In this document: positions 1 through 12,260 of the stretch, piece after piece
How positions within the stretch are numbered: position 1 is the stretch's first letter
Layout of the letters: every line of letters starts with the position of its first letter
NCBI GenBank assembly: GCA_009741485.1
Contig: CM019230.1
Span: forward strand, 4,304,619 to 4,368,618
Length of the DNA stretch: 64,000 bases
Reading direction: 5' to 3'
Source: Malurus cyaneus samueli
Taxonomy: Eukaryota; Chordata; Aves; Passeriformes; Maluridae
Notes under the pieces: model-generated
The model's database searches: none
Told to the model about the DNA's origin: nothing
Seen by the model: the letters and a program-made list of their open reading frames with translations, nothing else
Translations under genes and position numbers: made by a program

Positions 1-3000
1 ACAAAAACCAAACCTCCTTTCATTTGTTAACAGTGCTTTACCGTGATGCCTTCAGGAGACATCTCAAAGGGATCAGAAACACTTGACTCCATATGAGAAT
101 GCCCTTTCTTATAAACACTTCAATCCACAAGGAATAAAGATTTTACTTTTGCTCCCACACTCAGTGAGGCTCTCCACTGCCAATTAATGACAAAAATCAT
201 TAATATATGAAATCAATCTATTTTAAAAATATCAATGTATTAAAAATATATCTTAATGCAAACTTGAAGCCAATGTGGCAAACCATTGATCAGTTCACTG
301 CAGAAGGGACCTTTTAAATATGGTAGTCTGCATTTTATAAATGCAGAGTTATAGAGCACCATTATTTCGGGTGTAGCTGGGAGGGGGGAAAATGTCCTTA
401 TCCCTGAGACCTTCAGTGTCTAAAACACTTGACAATTCCTATCAAAAACACCAGTGTTTTACAAGCTGGGTCCCACAGAAGTAAATTGACTGCTTGGCTT
501 CCTTTGTACACTGTTGGTTATCCCATTCTCTGTAGAGACAGTGCAGGCCTTACCTTAAAGTATTTTGTTGTCCAGGGCTTTTGAGAGGATTTGGGGGGAG
601 GACAGGACAGAAGAAAATAAAACCCTTCATGTTCTTTCCCTCTTACTCCCAGGTCACTGCAGAATTCCCACTGTGTGCCCCTGCTCAGCGCAGGATGGGG
701 TCTGCAGGAATTGGCCATGTGGAAAAAGGAGATTATTGTGTGCCCACATGGGAGGAGAAGCACTGGAGAGCTGGAAAGCACTGCAGGCTGAGGGCAGCAG
801 CAATTCACAGGCTTGGAAAATTATGTGGGCTTTACCTTTTACACTCCTGTTAACTCTGATTTTCATGAAGTAGGTGGTGTTGCTACAGCAACTGTCGTAT
901 CACATCATTTCTGCTGTCTCTGTCACAGGGATCATCTTATTTTATCTTAAACTCAGATATGCAGCTTTTCTTCATCTATTCTAAAGCACTCGGTATTTTG
1001 GATATGAAAAAATTACACAAAATAGAGCTGTGTCATATAAATGGTATTTCTTTAAAATGTAGCAAAGCTTACAGAACATTTTTATTTGCTCCCCTTTTAC
1101 AAATGCAGAAGGAATAAAGAAAATGGCACTGGATTTTCAGAAATGAATTAAAAGCTGGTCTCAGGATAAAGATGTTTCATGCCACCTTTAATGTGTTTTG
1201 CCCAGAGGAGTTAACCCTGTGCTCCTGTGCACTCAGCAGAAGAAACTCCTCTATTGACAGGTGAAAACATTTCATTTCCTCATGCCCAGGTTTTGATGCA
1301 CCTGCATTCCACACACTCACACCCAGCTCAGACACAGCCCCAGCCCTGCAGCCTGCAAGAGGCACCAACTGAAGCAGAAATCCAAACCCACCCTCTCCTG
1401 CTTCTCAGGGTTTGTCCACGCTGCAGGGACAAGGTGGTGACCCAGCTTTGCAATTCTTGCCCAGAATTTGGCTCTGTCTCTTTGGCCTCCATTTTGCTGC
1501 CTTGAAAAGGTCTTTGAGAGTTCAATGCACCAGCAAAACTCAATAAAATCGTGATGATGGAAAGGCTCTGTTCAATTTTTGTTATTAACATGCATTCCTA
1601 CCCATGCACTCATGGATCTTCCTTGAAAAAAATATAAAAAGCAATGTGGAACAGTAGTAAATATTCAGTTAAACCCTCAGGGAATGAAAGTAAAGCCCTA
1701 CCTACAGTCAAAGTTTATTTCACAGACCACTCAGCCAGCACAGCTCAGACATCCAGATCAAGCTCTGCCACAGCCTAAGCTGATGAATATTTTGATTTGC
1801 TTCTTCCTGAGAATTTCCAGCCACTTGCAAAGCAATCAGTGCAGTCACCAAATTACACTTCAGAGCTCCAGACAGGTCCTGGGCAGATGGAAATCTGCCA
1901 GTGTGGATCCAAGCTGCGTGCAAAGACTGTGTCTGATGCACCTGGTTAAGAATTAAGATATCAAATGGCCCTTCAGCTCCTTTAGTTGCTTTACAAACTT
2001 CATTTCAGTACCTCCAGTACTTGACAGTCGTTCTTTAGCTCAATTTCCCAGAAAAATGAGTTCTGTACAGTCATGCTGGGCATGTCTGTACAGCCCCCTC
2101 CCAAAAGCTTGGGAAATCGTTGGCCAATTCCCAACAAATTTGGCAGCCAGGAATCCACACGTGCTACCAACAAGCTTTATAAAAACAATGTAAATAAAAG
2201 AAGCTCTTCTTCCCTGGCTGCAGGAGCCTTGGTACACATCAGAGAACCCACAGAAGCTGTGCTGCTCATGGAGCCAATTCCTTGGGCAGGAAGGAAAAAA
2301 GAAAAATATCCACCAAGTCACTGTTTGTTAATGGCAGTCAGGAAAGCCATTTAATCCTCCTGTTCTCCACTGGAATTGAGAATATCTCTTCACTTTATCC
2401 TACCCACTCATTTACTATTTCCAGCAATCATGAGCAAAATTATTTGTTTCACAACTGCACTGTCACTTGACAACCCCTCTGAATTCCAAGCAGACACATC
2501 TGGTACTGATAGCCAGCAAGCAGCCATGCACATGGCCTGTCTTAAAAACCCATGCAGAGGACAGTCAAATGTGGACAAACCAGCTGCCTGCTATCATCTG
2601 AGCATTTATTTATTCTTACAATATGCACTGAAAACCAGAACTCTACTAGAAAGAGCTTTTTTTTATATTATCCCCAGCACTTATTATGCAAGCAATTTAA
2701 GTCTTCCAACCAAGACACAGTAGGAGTGTTTGGGAATCAACAAATTTGCTCTGGCAGCGATGAAACATCCATTACTGGGTTTGGAGCAGGGAGGGGTATG
2801 GTTGGAGGGGGGAATTTCTTGTATTTTTTTAAGGTTTTGTTAAAATGCGAGACAAAAAGCTGGTGAGGGACGCTGGGTAGGACTCAGCTAAGAATGAGAA
2901 TGCTGTAGATTCATGCTGGGAGCTGCCTTCTGTCCCACCTGAGGGGTGCAATCCTGGTGTGTTTTCAATCCCTTCTCCTCCCAACTCTCCCTGCTGCTGT

Positions 3001-4987
3001 GGCCACGTTACACACCCACAGCTACTCAGAATTGGGGAAGAACGGGTTAAACTCAGCAAAGAAAAAAAAACCACAAGCAAGAGAAACACCTTTCCTCTTT
3101 CTGCTGAACTGGATAATTGGTGAGCAGGAACCTGCTGGATGAGTTTCAGCAGCTCCTGGAGATCAGCCGGGGCTGTTTCTGAGAGCAGCAAACCGGGTAA
3201 ACACCAACAGGGCACCCCTTGCTAAGGCTGCTGAGGATTAAAAATCTCCACAAGGCAATGAAGCAGTTTGTATTCCAAAGATCCATCCAAACCCAGCAAG
3301 GGCAGGGAGCTGAAAATGGCAGAGTATTTTAGAGATGTTATATACATAAAGCTGTCTTGCCGTCAGAATAAATAGATGAGTTTAAAAGAAAATAGAAAGA
3401 CTAAATAATTTTTACTGCCGTGGAGAGAGTGCAACAGTAAAATTCAAATGAATAAATTAACAGGTTCTGTCCTAATAATTTAAGGGGCAAAAAAAATGCT
3501 AGTCCTGCTCTGTACAGTCCTATGGGTTTATTACTTAATACTATTTATCTATAATGCAAAGGTTTTATTCAAGTGCTCAGTGATTTTGAGTCCAGCGGGC
3601 TGAAATAAAAGCACACAAGGATTGATTTTCACATGAGGATTATCATGTCCTACCTGTATAGATGTGTGTGCAAGCACGTGAGTGAAAAAAAACAAAAACA
3701 AACAGAACCAAACCCTGGTAAAATCCTGCTGTAATTTCAAACCAGTCCCAGCTGTACAATCACCAAAGCAACCCCTGTGGCAATCACTGTCCATATTGTC
3801 ATCTTCATTTCTATTTATTCACATCAGCGTTTCAATTAACTCAACATTACAACTGGAAAAAGGCATTTAGACATGCTGGGGTTTAAGATCAAGACCCAAA
3901 GCTTTGCCTTGCTGAAGCTCTGCCAGATGAGAGTCTCACTACTGGGTTTTCTCCCAGATTCCCTCCTGAGGATGCAGGAAAGACTAAGAGGAACAAAAGT
4001 ATATTTAGATCCTAAACAACATTGTACAGGTTTGGGGGAAAGAATTTCAGCTTTGCCAGTGTTGATCTGTTCAGCCACAGCTCAAAGGTTTTGATAAAGT
4101 CACCAAACTCTCATAATTCGAGGTTCCATACCACCCATCTAAAAGAATCCAACCAAACCCCTCCATACAGAAGCGATGTCCCTTTTGAAGGTGACAGAAC
4201 TCAAACCCTGCCCCTTGCCCTCGTGTTTTGCACCCCCTCCCCAAGCATTATGACTTTTTATACAGCTTTTTCACACAAGGGTGCCCTTGGAGATGTTGGG
4301 GTTTCAAACCCAGAGCCAGCTTTCCAAAACATGCCACACTTTGGAAAGCCCATTTTTGTTTCACAGAGAAATAAAGGAGTTTGCATCATAAAGCCTTTAT
4401 CCCCTCCAATCCCAAAGCTTCCCATATGGTTAAAAATCAAATCCAGCTTTATTTTCCTGCATGAGTCAGGCTGCATGCAAACAGCTTCTGAGGAAGGCAA
4501 CTTGGGGTGGAGAATTGAACTGAAGCAAGAAATCCAGAGAGGGATACTTGTTCTTCCAACAGCACACTCCTATTTTCCCAAGACATTTGCGAATATTTTC
4601 ATTTTAAAGCTAGAGGAAAGCCACCCCCTTCCACCCCAAAAGAAGTTTTAAATATTATAAAGACACACAAGGACACACTTTATTATTTTAACAATTACTG
4701 CTATTTTCAGGGCTCCAGCACAGTTACTTCCTTCCATAATTGGACTTCAATCAAACCCTAGTGAAGCTTTTGATCTTGGAAAGAGTAACAACACAGCTCT
4801 GTTATCGGCACAGAGGGGGCAAAGAGTAGGACATCCAGCATTTTTCAATAAAAGAAAGTTAATTGCTTTGACTTGTATTTATCAAAGGTCACGGCTACAA
4901 GTTCTGAGTGCACACACATAACGGTGCACACTGAGGAATCTCATGCAGACCGGACAAAGTGTTGGGATTGTACTATCTGTGTGCATT

Positions 4988-5040
4988 AAAAGAAAAGAAA
5001 AAAAAAGGAAGAAAGAAATAAAAGGAGAAGAAAAAAGCAG
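4988..5040 (+). repeat. Purine-rich (A/G) tract
   Basis: This is about 50 bases made almost entirely of A and G, with runs such as AAAAGAAAAG and GGAAGAAAG. It is low-complexity sequence inside HLF intron 2, and no function is claimed. Confidence 0.8.
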
Positions 5041-8000
5041 CAAAACAATGCTAGATTACTATCCAAATATACCCCAGTGGATGTCCTGCCAAATAGCAAA
5101 TATGTGGCTGTAAGCTCCAAGCTGAAATAAAAGCTTGGCCAGCAGCCCAGAGCTTCACTGTATTTTGCTCAGCCAGCCATAATCTGGCAGAACAGAGTGA
5201 ACACATTTGCAGCCACGTGATGGAGAAGCCCGTCGGGCCAAGCTGATTTCCTTGTGTTGCTTAAATGTGATCTTCAGGCTGTACACACCAGCGGCTCGGG
5301 AAAACGTGAGAAAGTGGGAAACAACCAGCCACGGGCTGCACGCTGAAGGGCGGCAGAAAAAGTGACTTGAGGAGTTGGCTTCGAGGTTGGAATTGCCAGT
5401 GGTGGATTTTAATGAGGTGTTAACTGGGCTCCCAGGGCTGAGCAGGATCTCCACTGGAGTTACACACCACCAGCTCCTGCAGGGATCTCAGAGAACCCGG
5501 GTTGGAAAAGGAATGGGAAATTTGTTGGAGAGGATTGAGAGATACCCATCAGTGCTTCAAAAATGCAAAATGCTGGGTGATTTTAAGTCCTCACTGAGGA
5601 TTCTCAGAGGTGCTCAAGATTGTCAGGATGTGGCTCAGTGCACCTCACCCCTTGAACAGCCACTGCTGAACACAGAGAAAAACCCAAAAAGTGAGACAGA
5701 ACCTGGTCAAAGGATTCAACCTGAAAACATGCGGGACAACAGCTGTCCCCACGATCAGGTATTGTATTTTGATAGTAATGAAAATAATGTTTTTTCAATA
5801 ACTGACTCAGGAGGAGACAAACAGCACCCCTGGCCAGTGTCAGAGCTGCACATGATCCCCGAGAGCAGCTCACATGTGGATGCAGAAGGAAGAGCCCCCG
5901 AACACAAGAACTTAAAGCACATCCCTGCCGCAGATAAGAGCACCTCGGACGAAGCAGAGGACGTAAGGAAAGTGAGAGCTGTTTACTTTCTAACAGAAAC
6001 AAATTGATAAAGCAGACACGTGCAGCACCTGGTGAAATCAGAGACGCACACGAGTTGACAATTACACCTCCAGCTCTCTCCTTCTCCTTGGCTAATAACT
6101 CCTTTTCACGTGTTCAGAGAGGCTTCCAGACAGAGACTACCACGATTTCCAACAATGACATCAACCGTGTCGCACTGAGAAAATTGAGCAGATAAGAGAC
6201 TCTGGAAAAAGTGCTTCTTAAACCTGGTGATGAGCCTGGTCCCACTGAAAGATCAGCCTTCCTGAGGGCAGCCACGTGATTATGGGAGCATCAGCACCAG
6301 GCCTTAGAGTCTGGACAATCCATGCCCTGATTATTTAAGTGCCAAGGCACCAACAGCCCAGGTGTTTCAAGCAGCCACCCAAACCACAGCTGTCCAACTT
6401 GTGTTACTGAGAACTCGTGGTTTAACCTCCTCAGATATGCAGGATAACTTTAAACATGCTGCTCTTCCCTTATTCTCTCATGTAAGTATAGAGTGATGCA
6501 GGTGCTCACAAGGTCAGCTTCCTGCTGCATTTTACTCAGTTGGTGTTGCTTTCCAAAAATGTTCTATCACTCCAGAAAGAATTCAAAAAATGCTCTACCA
6601 CTCCAGAAACACCCTCAGCTGGCGAGCAAGCCCTGTGGCTTTTTGCCTTTGTGAATTAGTAGAGTAAGGCACGGTCACAACACATGGCTGAGGAGCATGA
6701 CACAATCTAGATTTGTGATTTATTAACCTGATCTGTTATTTACGCTCGTCTCATCCAAGAGAAACAATCTTCGCTACAGGAAGGGATGTAACTCCTCATT
6801 TTTCAGTGTTCAGCTCTTAAAACAGAGGGCAGGCCCTTGGACAGCTGGTGACAAAGGCCATGCTATGGTCAGTGACTAATCTGCTTGGGTACCTCAGGTC
6901 CCTGGAAAAGTCTGGAAAACCAGAGTGGGAATTAAACACCGCTGCCCTAACGTATCTGCAGTTTCACTCCCCAAAATCTGCACACTCCTTGTTAATCAGA
7001 GCAGTGATCACCCAGCTGGACAGGGCTGGGATTCTGGCCACCCTTCCTTAGTACTCCACCCTCACCCAGCAATGAGCAGAGACAATCGGGCTGTATCACG
7101 GGACAAGCCCAGCGTATAAAAAGTTAACACCAAACCAAATGATCTCAGGATGAATGCAGCATCATAAACAAAACAAAACAAAAAAAAAACCAACAAAACC
7201 ATTGAGCAAACATATACCACGGTGAAAATTTTATTTTGACATTGATATGCTGCTGTGGTGTACTTCAAAGAACAGCAAGCTCAGCACTTGCAGTTATTTC
7301 TTATCTGTATCTGTTTTTTCACTCTTGGAAAGCTAAGCTGAAGGCAGTGCTTTAGACACATTAGGAAAAAAAAATGCAGACAAAAAGATTTGCAACATTT
7401 CCCGATAAACTTTCTCCAACTTAATCCTGAGGAAGCAGGAAGAAAGCCTTGAGTGTCTTTTCCAACAGGTTTTTTTTCCTTTTTAAAGACATTTTCATAC
7501 TGCATATGCCATGACCATTCTCTCGGACCTCATGTAAGCGTCACTTTACAAGACATGGTACTAAAATATCTTCATGTTGTGCTGGGAACACAAAGTGGGG
7601 ACACAGAGAGGTTCTCTGAGGTTTGTAAAAGCCCTACCAAGTGTGTTTTGGGGAGAGGGAGCAGGAGGGTCCACCCAGCAGGGCTTCATTACAGTTGTGT
7701 CACTGCGGCTCTGTCCCGACACACCCATCTTTTACAGCACACAATGTACTGTACAACTCACAATGCCAAGAAACTCAACATATCTAATCTGGCAGAAAAA
7801 CAAAGTCATATCAGGTTAATCCAATTCTTAAATTGCACAACTTTGAAAAGCCAATAGGAAAACAAATCTTCCCCCTCGCCTGTGCTCCCCCAGCCCTCCT
7901 CCCCGCACACGTACCCTGCCACGACCTACTTTCCCTCCTTGATCCCTCAACATTTTTAGCCCACTCTCACTCTCCACTGTTCCTCTGCCACTCCTGACCT

Positions 8001-11000
8001 GCCTGCAGCCCAGACCCCGGTGGCAGGATGGAAAGTTTCCCAAATTAAAGCCAGCCAGCTCGGTGTGCGGGGTGGGATGAGCGATGGGATGCGCACACAA
8101 GGTCACTTGGACGGCCGCCCGCGTGTGACACTGCAATAATTGTGATAAGAGCCACCAAATCTGGAGTCAGATCGCTGCAAAGTAGCTTCAAACGAGGCAG
8201 CAGAGCTGGACTGACTGCTGCACAAAAGGATTTAGCAAGGTTGCGCGAAAGTTCAGAAAATTTTTCAGTAAACTAATTGTGCTTGACTTTGGAGATGATC
8301 AACACCATTCCATTACTCGGGATCAGAACTTCCAACATCTTGCTTACAAACCTTACAGCTCATTTTCTAAATTATCTTTTGAAATAAAACCTCTGAATCT
8401 CATCACAGAACACGAGAAGCTGAGGACTTCCAATGAAGAAGAACGGTGGAAAAAAAGCTTGTGATCTCCCGTCCCTCTGACACACACTAAACCAATTAAA
8501 TCTGGTTTCTCACAGATTCTTTTCTCAGAGGGAATTGGCATCTCATGGTGTCTAAAAGGGTGTCAGTTTTTCTAGAAGCATTTCACACAGATCAGGCATT
8601 TTAAAGGCCTTATGTAAATTCTCTGTGTAGAAAATGCACATTTGCATTACTCTTCCTGCTTAGCAATGCATTCCCATCCTATATCCACTCATTTATTTCC
8701 ATGAAATTTAAGGATTGTATTCTTTAGAATCACAACTTTTTTGCTACGTTTGGTTAAAATCAGCTGATACACTCAAAAACCAACAAGCAGGAAGATGCAA
8801 GAGGCCATATACACCTAGCATGATCAGATTTGGGTTGTTTTCCTAGAAAAACAGGAAAAAAAAAAATACCCCAGTGCTTATATCTCCCAGAAAGCAAGTG
8901 CTGCAGGAGTTGTGTGCCCCACGGAGGGGCTGCAGCTGCAGGGATGCAGATGTCACCACTGTCCATATTTCCAGTGTGCAGCAGTCGAGGGCTGATTGCT
9001 GCAGGCCCCTTCAAATTTAGTTTAACCCTCTCTGTTTGCATGAGGAACAGGATTTGGGGTTGAGAGCTTAGTTCCTACTTACTAAGCATCGCTAAGCCAA
9101 GAGCACAGCTGGGTTTTTTAAGCAGTCTTCTTGCTGGATTAAGACTCATTTCCAGTGTTGCAGTGGGGAGTTTTAAATGACTCAAAAAGCAAAAATGACT
9201 GAGTTGTTTTAAGTCATCTCCTCTGCTTCAGCGCAGGCCTTGAGCCTGTGCTTTATGCTCTGCAGTCTTGTGCAATGTGCTCTTCTACAAAAAAGTTTAG
9301 TGCTGTAATTTCAATAATCTTGCTGTCCAAAAGATATTGACTGCTCCATTAAATGCATTTCTGCAGTATTTTGTGCTTTGAAGTTTTACGTTATTGTTCC
9401 TTTATTTTTTTCCAAGTGCAATTTACAGTTTCCTTCCTCTCCACATTTAATTTCTGTTGGAGAGCTTTCACCTGGCCCATGACTGCTGAGTGACCAGGTC
9501 ACCTCAAAGACACCGACATGAATCAGGGAGGTCTTGCAAGTGTTTTAAATAAAACTTAAGATCCAATCACTGCCACACAAATTAATTGATCTTGCTGTGG
9601 GACAGAAAACCCTGTTCATTCATTTGTTTATTAAATTCAGGAGAACCAACCAGTTCTGTAATGAATTACTTAATCTTTGACCTATTGTCCATAGTCATGT
9701 TCCAGAACAAAGAATTTACAGCAAGCTGAGCTCCCTAAGGCTAATTGGAAAAGAATGCTTTTTTTTTTTTTTAAAAACCATTCCACATCTTCACCAAATC
9801 TTTGCTAAACTCTGTATTTTTGCCTCTCTGCTGATACACCCACATTTCTAAGGATGACATTTGGTTACAGGTGAGTTATTGCTCCAGTTCACTGTAGCTT
9901 CTGCTTGTAGGAAACACTTGCTAATGCATCCATCTGTGGGCTCCTCTTTGGAGCAGTAATCTACATTTGTGTTCCAGTTAACAAGGAGCTGTATTTTCTA
10001 GAACCTTAATGCAATTTAGATTTTTTAATTTCCTCCTACAACAGCCACACACCGAAACAAAGAGCTCCAAGATGCTGTTTTCATTAAATCCCAAGTCATA
10101 TGAACAAGAGAATGATGCCAGTGGGATGAAGGGCTAGAACTGTTTGTCTCAAAGTTGAGTGGAGAACCCTGAAGCAAGAGCTTGCCACATCAGAGGAGCC
10201 AAGTGATGGTGTTGGAGTGTACACAGCAAAAATCTGGGCCAGATTTAGCCCTGGCAAACTGAGGTGAGAGAATGGGACAGGGGAAGCAAGACTGTACAAC
10301 AGTTTCAGAAATGGGAAAAGTTGAACAATAACTTGCATTTGTTTCAAACTTGATGGGTAGCACCTCAATTATGCAAAGCTGAAGCACTGTGAAGAGCCTC
10401 AGAATAAAAGAAAAAGAAAAAAAGGAAAGAAATGTTGCAACATATGCTGCCTTACCTACCTGGGTTAGCTCTTCCACTGCAGCTTTGAAGCTCTCAGGAC
10501 TAAATTCAGCTTTGTGATAAACAGAGAGCTTCTTTATCACCATTTGTTCATTAAAAAAAAAGATGATACATGCTACAAAACACCTGCTTGTTGTGCATTC
10601 ATTTTGACACAGCTGTGCATTTTACCCTCATTTTCTATACCAAGTGATTATGTATAACTTAGTCCATTAAGTGGAATAGATTTAAGGTTTAAGTAAATGT
10701 CTTTTTTTCACAGCTTTCATTATCTTCTTAAGGTAGATGAGATCAACCCACAGTTTTTCTCAAATATATCTTAGCTGAAATATTTTTTTGTGATCGCCAG
10801 TCTTCTGTGAAATTCAGACAAAACATTGAAAATATATTTTATTTGTTATGAAAGGAAGACTTCAAAAAGAAAGGAAGCCTATGCTCACATTTGTGTGATA
10901 TAAATACTAAACAGCTCCATAGTGCACTGCCAGGCAACCAAACTTCTGATTTCATAACGCTCTCTACAGTCCTTTTTACTGATGGTGACTAAGTCCTTTC

Positions 11001-11045
11001 ATCCTGAAAAACCTCCTCTGGCCACTGAGAGCTGTTACCCCTCTT

Positions 11046-11063
11046 AAAAAAAAAAAAAAAAAA
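11046..11063 (+). repeat. Poly(A) run of 18
   Basis: Eighteen consecutive A bases lie in HLF intron 2. It could be the tail of a retroposed sequence, but nothing recognisable precedes it. Confidence 0.85.
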
Positions 11064-11974
11064 TCCAGAAAGATGAATGACAAGAGAGTGAATGGTGACA
11101 TTTTGCTGCTGCACCTGGGAGGTGACAGGGAGCAGTCAACAAGCTGCCTGCCTGCTGAGCAATACAGAAATCAGGGAGACCACATGAGGAGCAAAGTACT
11201 TATTGCTGAGATTAATTGGCAGAATCTGGCCACTGCAGCTCCCACAATTGCCAATTTGCTGTCATAAAAATATGTAGAGATTGAACAATTTAATGTGTTT
11301 CCTAGTAGCTCCATCTAATCAGATAATATCAGTGTCTCTGTATACATCTCCTGATGAGGTCTTCTCTCTTCACTATAATGTATTGTTTTATGAAAGACTT
11401 CAGGGTGTACTCACTCCTTAAAAAAAATCAAATCACTGCACTGAGAACCATTCAATCACTGCAATTTGAAATGGCAAGCAAGCTCTGAAAAATACATTGT
11501 ACTTTTCTAAGTAATTGTAACAAGCTTGGCAAGCAAGACATCCTCAAAATATCTTTAAGGGGACCAAAAAAAGTCCCAAAATCCTGAGTGTTCCCTCTTC
11601 CTAAGTTTGAACTCGCACATGGAGCTCTCCCTGTGTGGAACCCACTATGAGACCTGGAGAGTCAGGCCAGGGATATTTAAAAGCACAGCCTAACACCCGG
11701 GATTATTTCACGCTGTTTACTGTCTGAACCCTGAACTAACTTCAAGTTCTTTCACGCAGCCGAGCAATTATTTAACCAATAACCAACATTTAACTCCGAA
11801 TATTAAAATCAGCACTCTTGAAGGAGATTGAACGCAAGAACAGCGTTCTTGCTTCCAGCACTAACAATCCTGTGCGTTCAGCACTTTTTTTTTTTTTTCC
11901 CTCACCCCGTTATCATGTGACGGGGCTATTTTTAATATTCGCCTGAATATATTTCTCATCTTCCTTTTGATGCA

Positions 11975-12260
11975 GAGGAGCGGTTTTGCGAGGCGGATCG
12001 CGGCGCGGTTCGGCGGTGGCAGGAGCGGGGCGGAGGCAGCGGCAGCAGCGGGGCCGGGCGGAGCTCCCGGCGGCACAGGGCACCCACACGTGCCCGGAGC
12101 ACATGGTCCCGCAGGCAGCTCCAGCCTCACGTGAGGCTCAATGTGAAGAGCAGCTCCCCGGTACCAGCCCCGGGATGGCGGAGCCCGTCATTGCCATCGG
12201 CACGTGGGAGAGCGAAGGTCTCGGGAAATTCGCGGCTCGCTGCCGGTGCCGCAGGTAGAG
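11975..12260. promoter_or_regulatory. Intronic CpG island with three E-boxes, candidate enhancer or alternative promoter
   Basis: About 285 bp of sharply GC- and CpG-rich sequence sits in otherwise AT-rich HLF intron 2. Three perfect CACGTG E-boxes lie at 12087-12092, 12128-12133 and 12201-12206. In the related PAR-bZIP gene Dbp, CLOCK:BMAL1 is known to bind promoter and intronic E-boxes, so a clock-controlled intronic element is a reasonable inference here. The plus strand also shows an acceptor-like TTTTGATGCAG just before the island (ending near 11975) and a donor-like CAGGTAGAG near 12252-12260, so an antisense non-coding exon is possible. A minus-strand alternative first exon of HLF joining to exon 3 is another option. 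No long recognisable protein is encoded. Confidence 0.55.

Noticed and set aside
4022..4651. Plus-strand open frame of about 209 codons in HLF intron 2
   Set aside because: There is no recognisable motif, the composition is ordinary non-coding, and no splice or promoter signals support it.
5375..6007. Plus-strand open frame of about 210 codons in HLF intron 2
   Set aside because: It starts at TTG; the first good ATG is near 5513. The protein has no recognisable domain, and a chance frame of this length is not rare in 64 kb.
8610..8617. Perfect D-box TTATGTAA in HLF intron 2, suggesting autoregulation
   Set aside because: The same octamer also occurs at 30640 and 49047. About two per window are expected by chance, so there is no enrichment.
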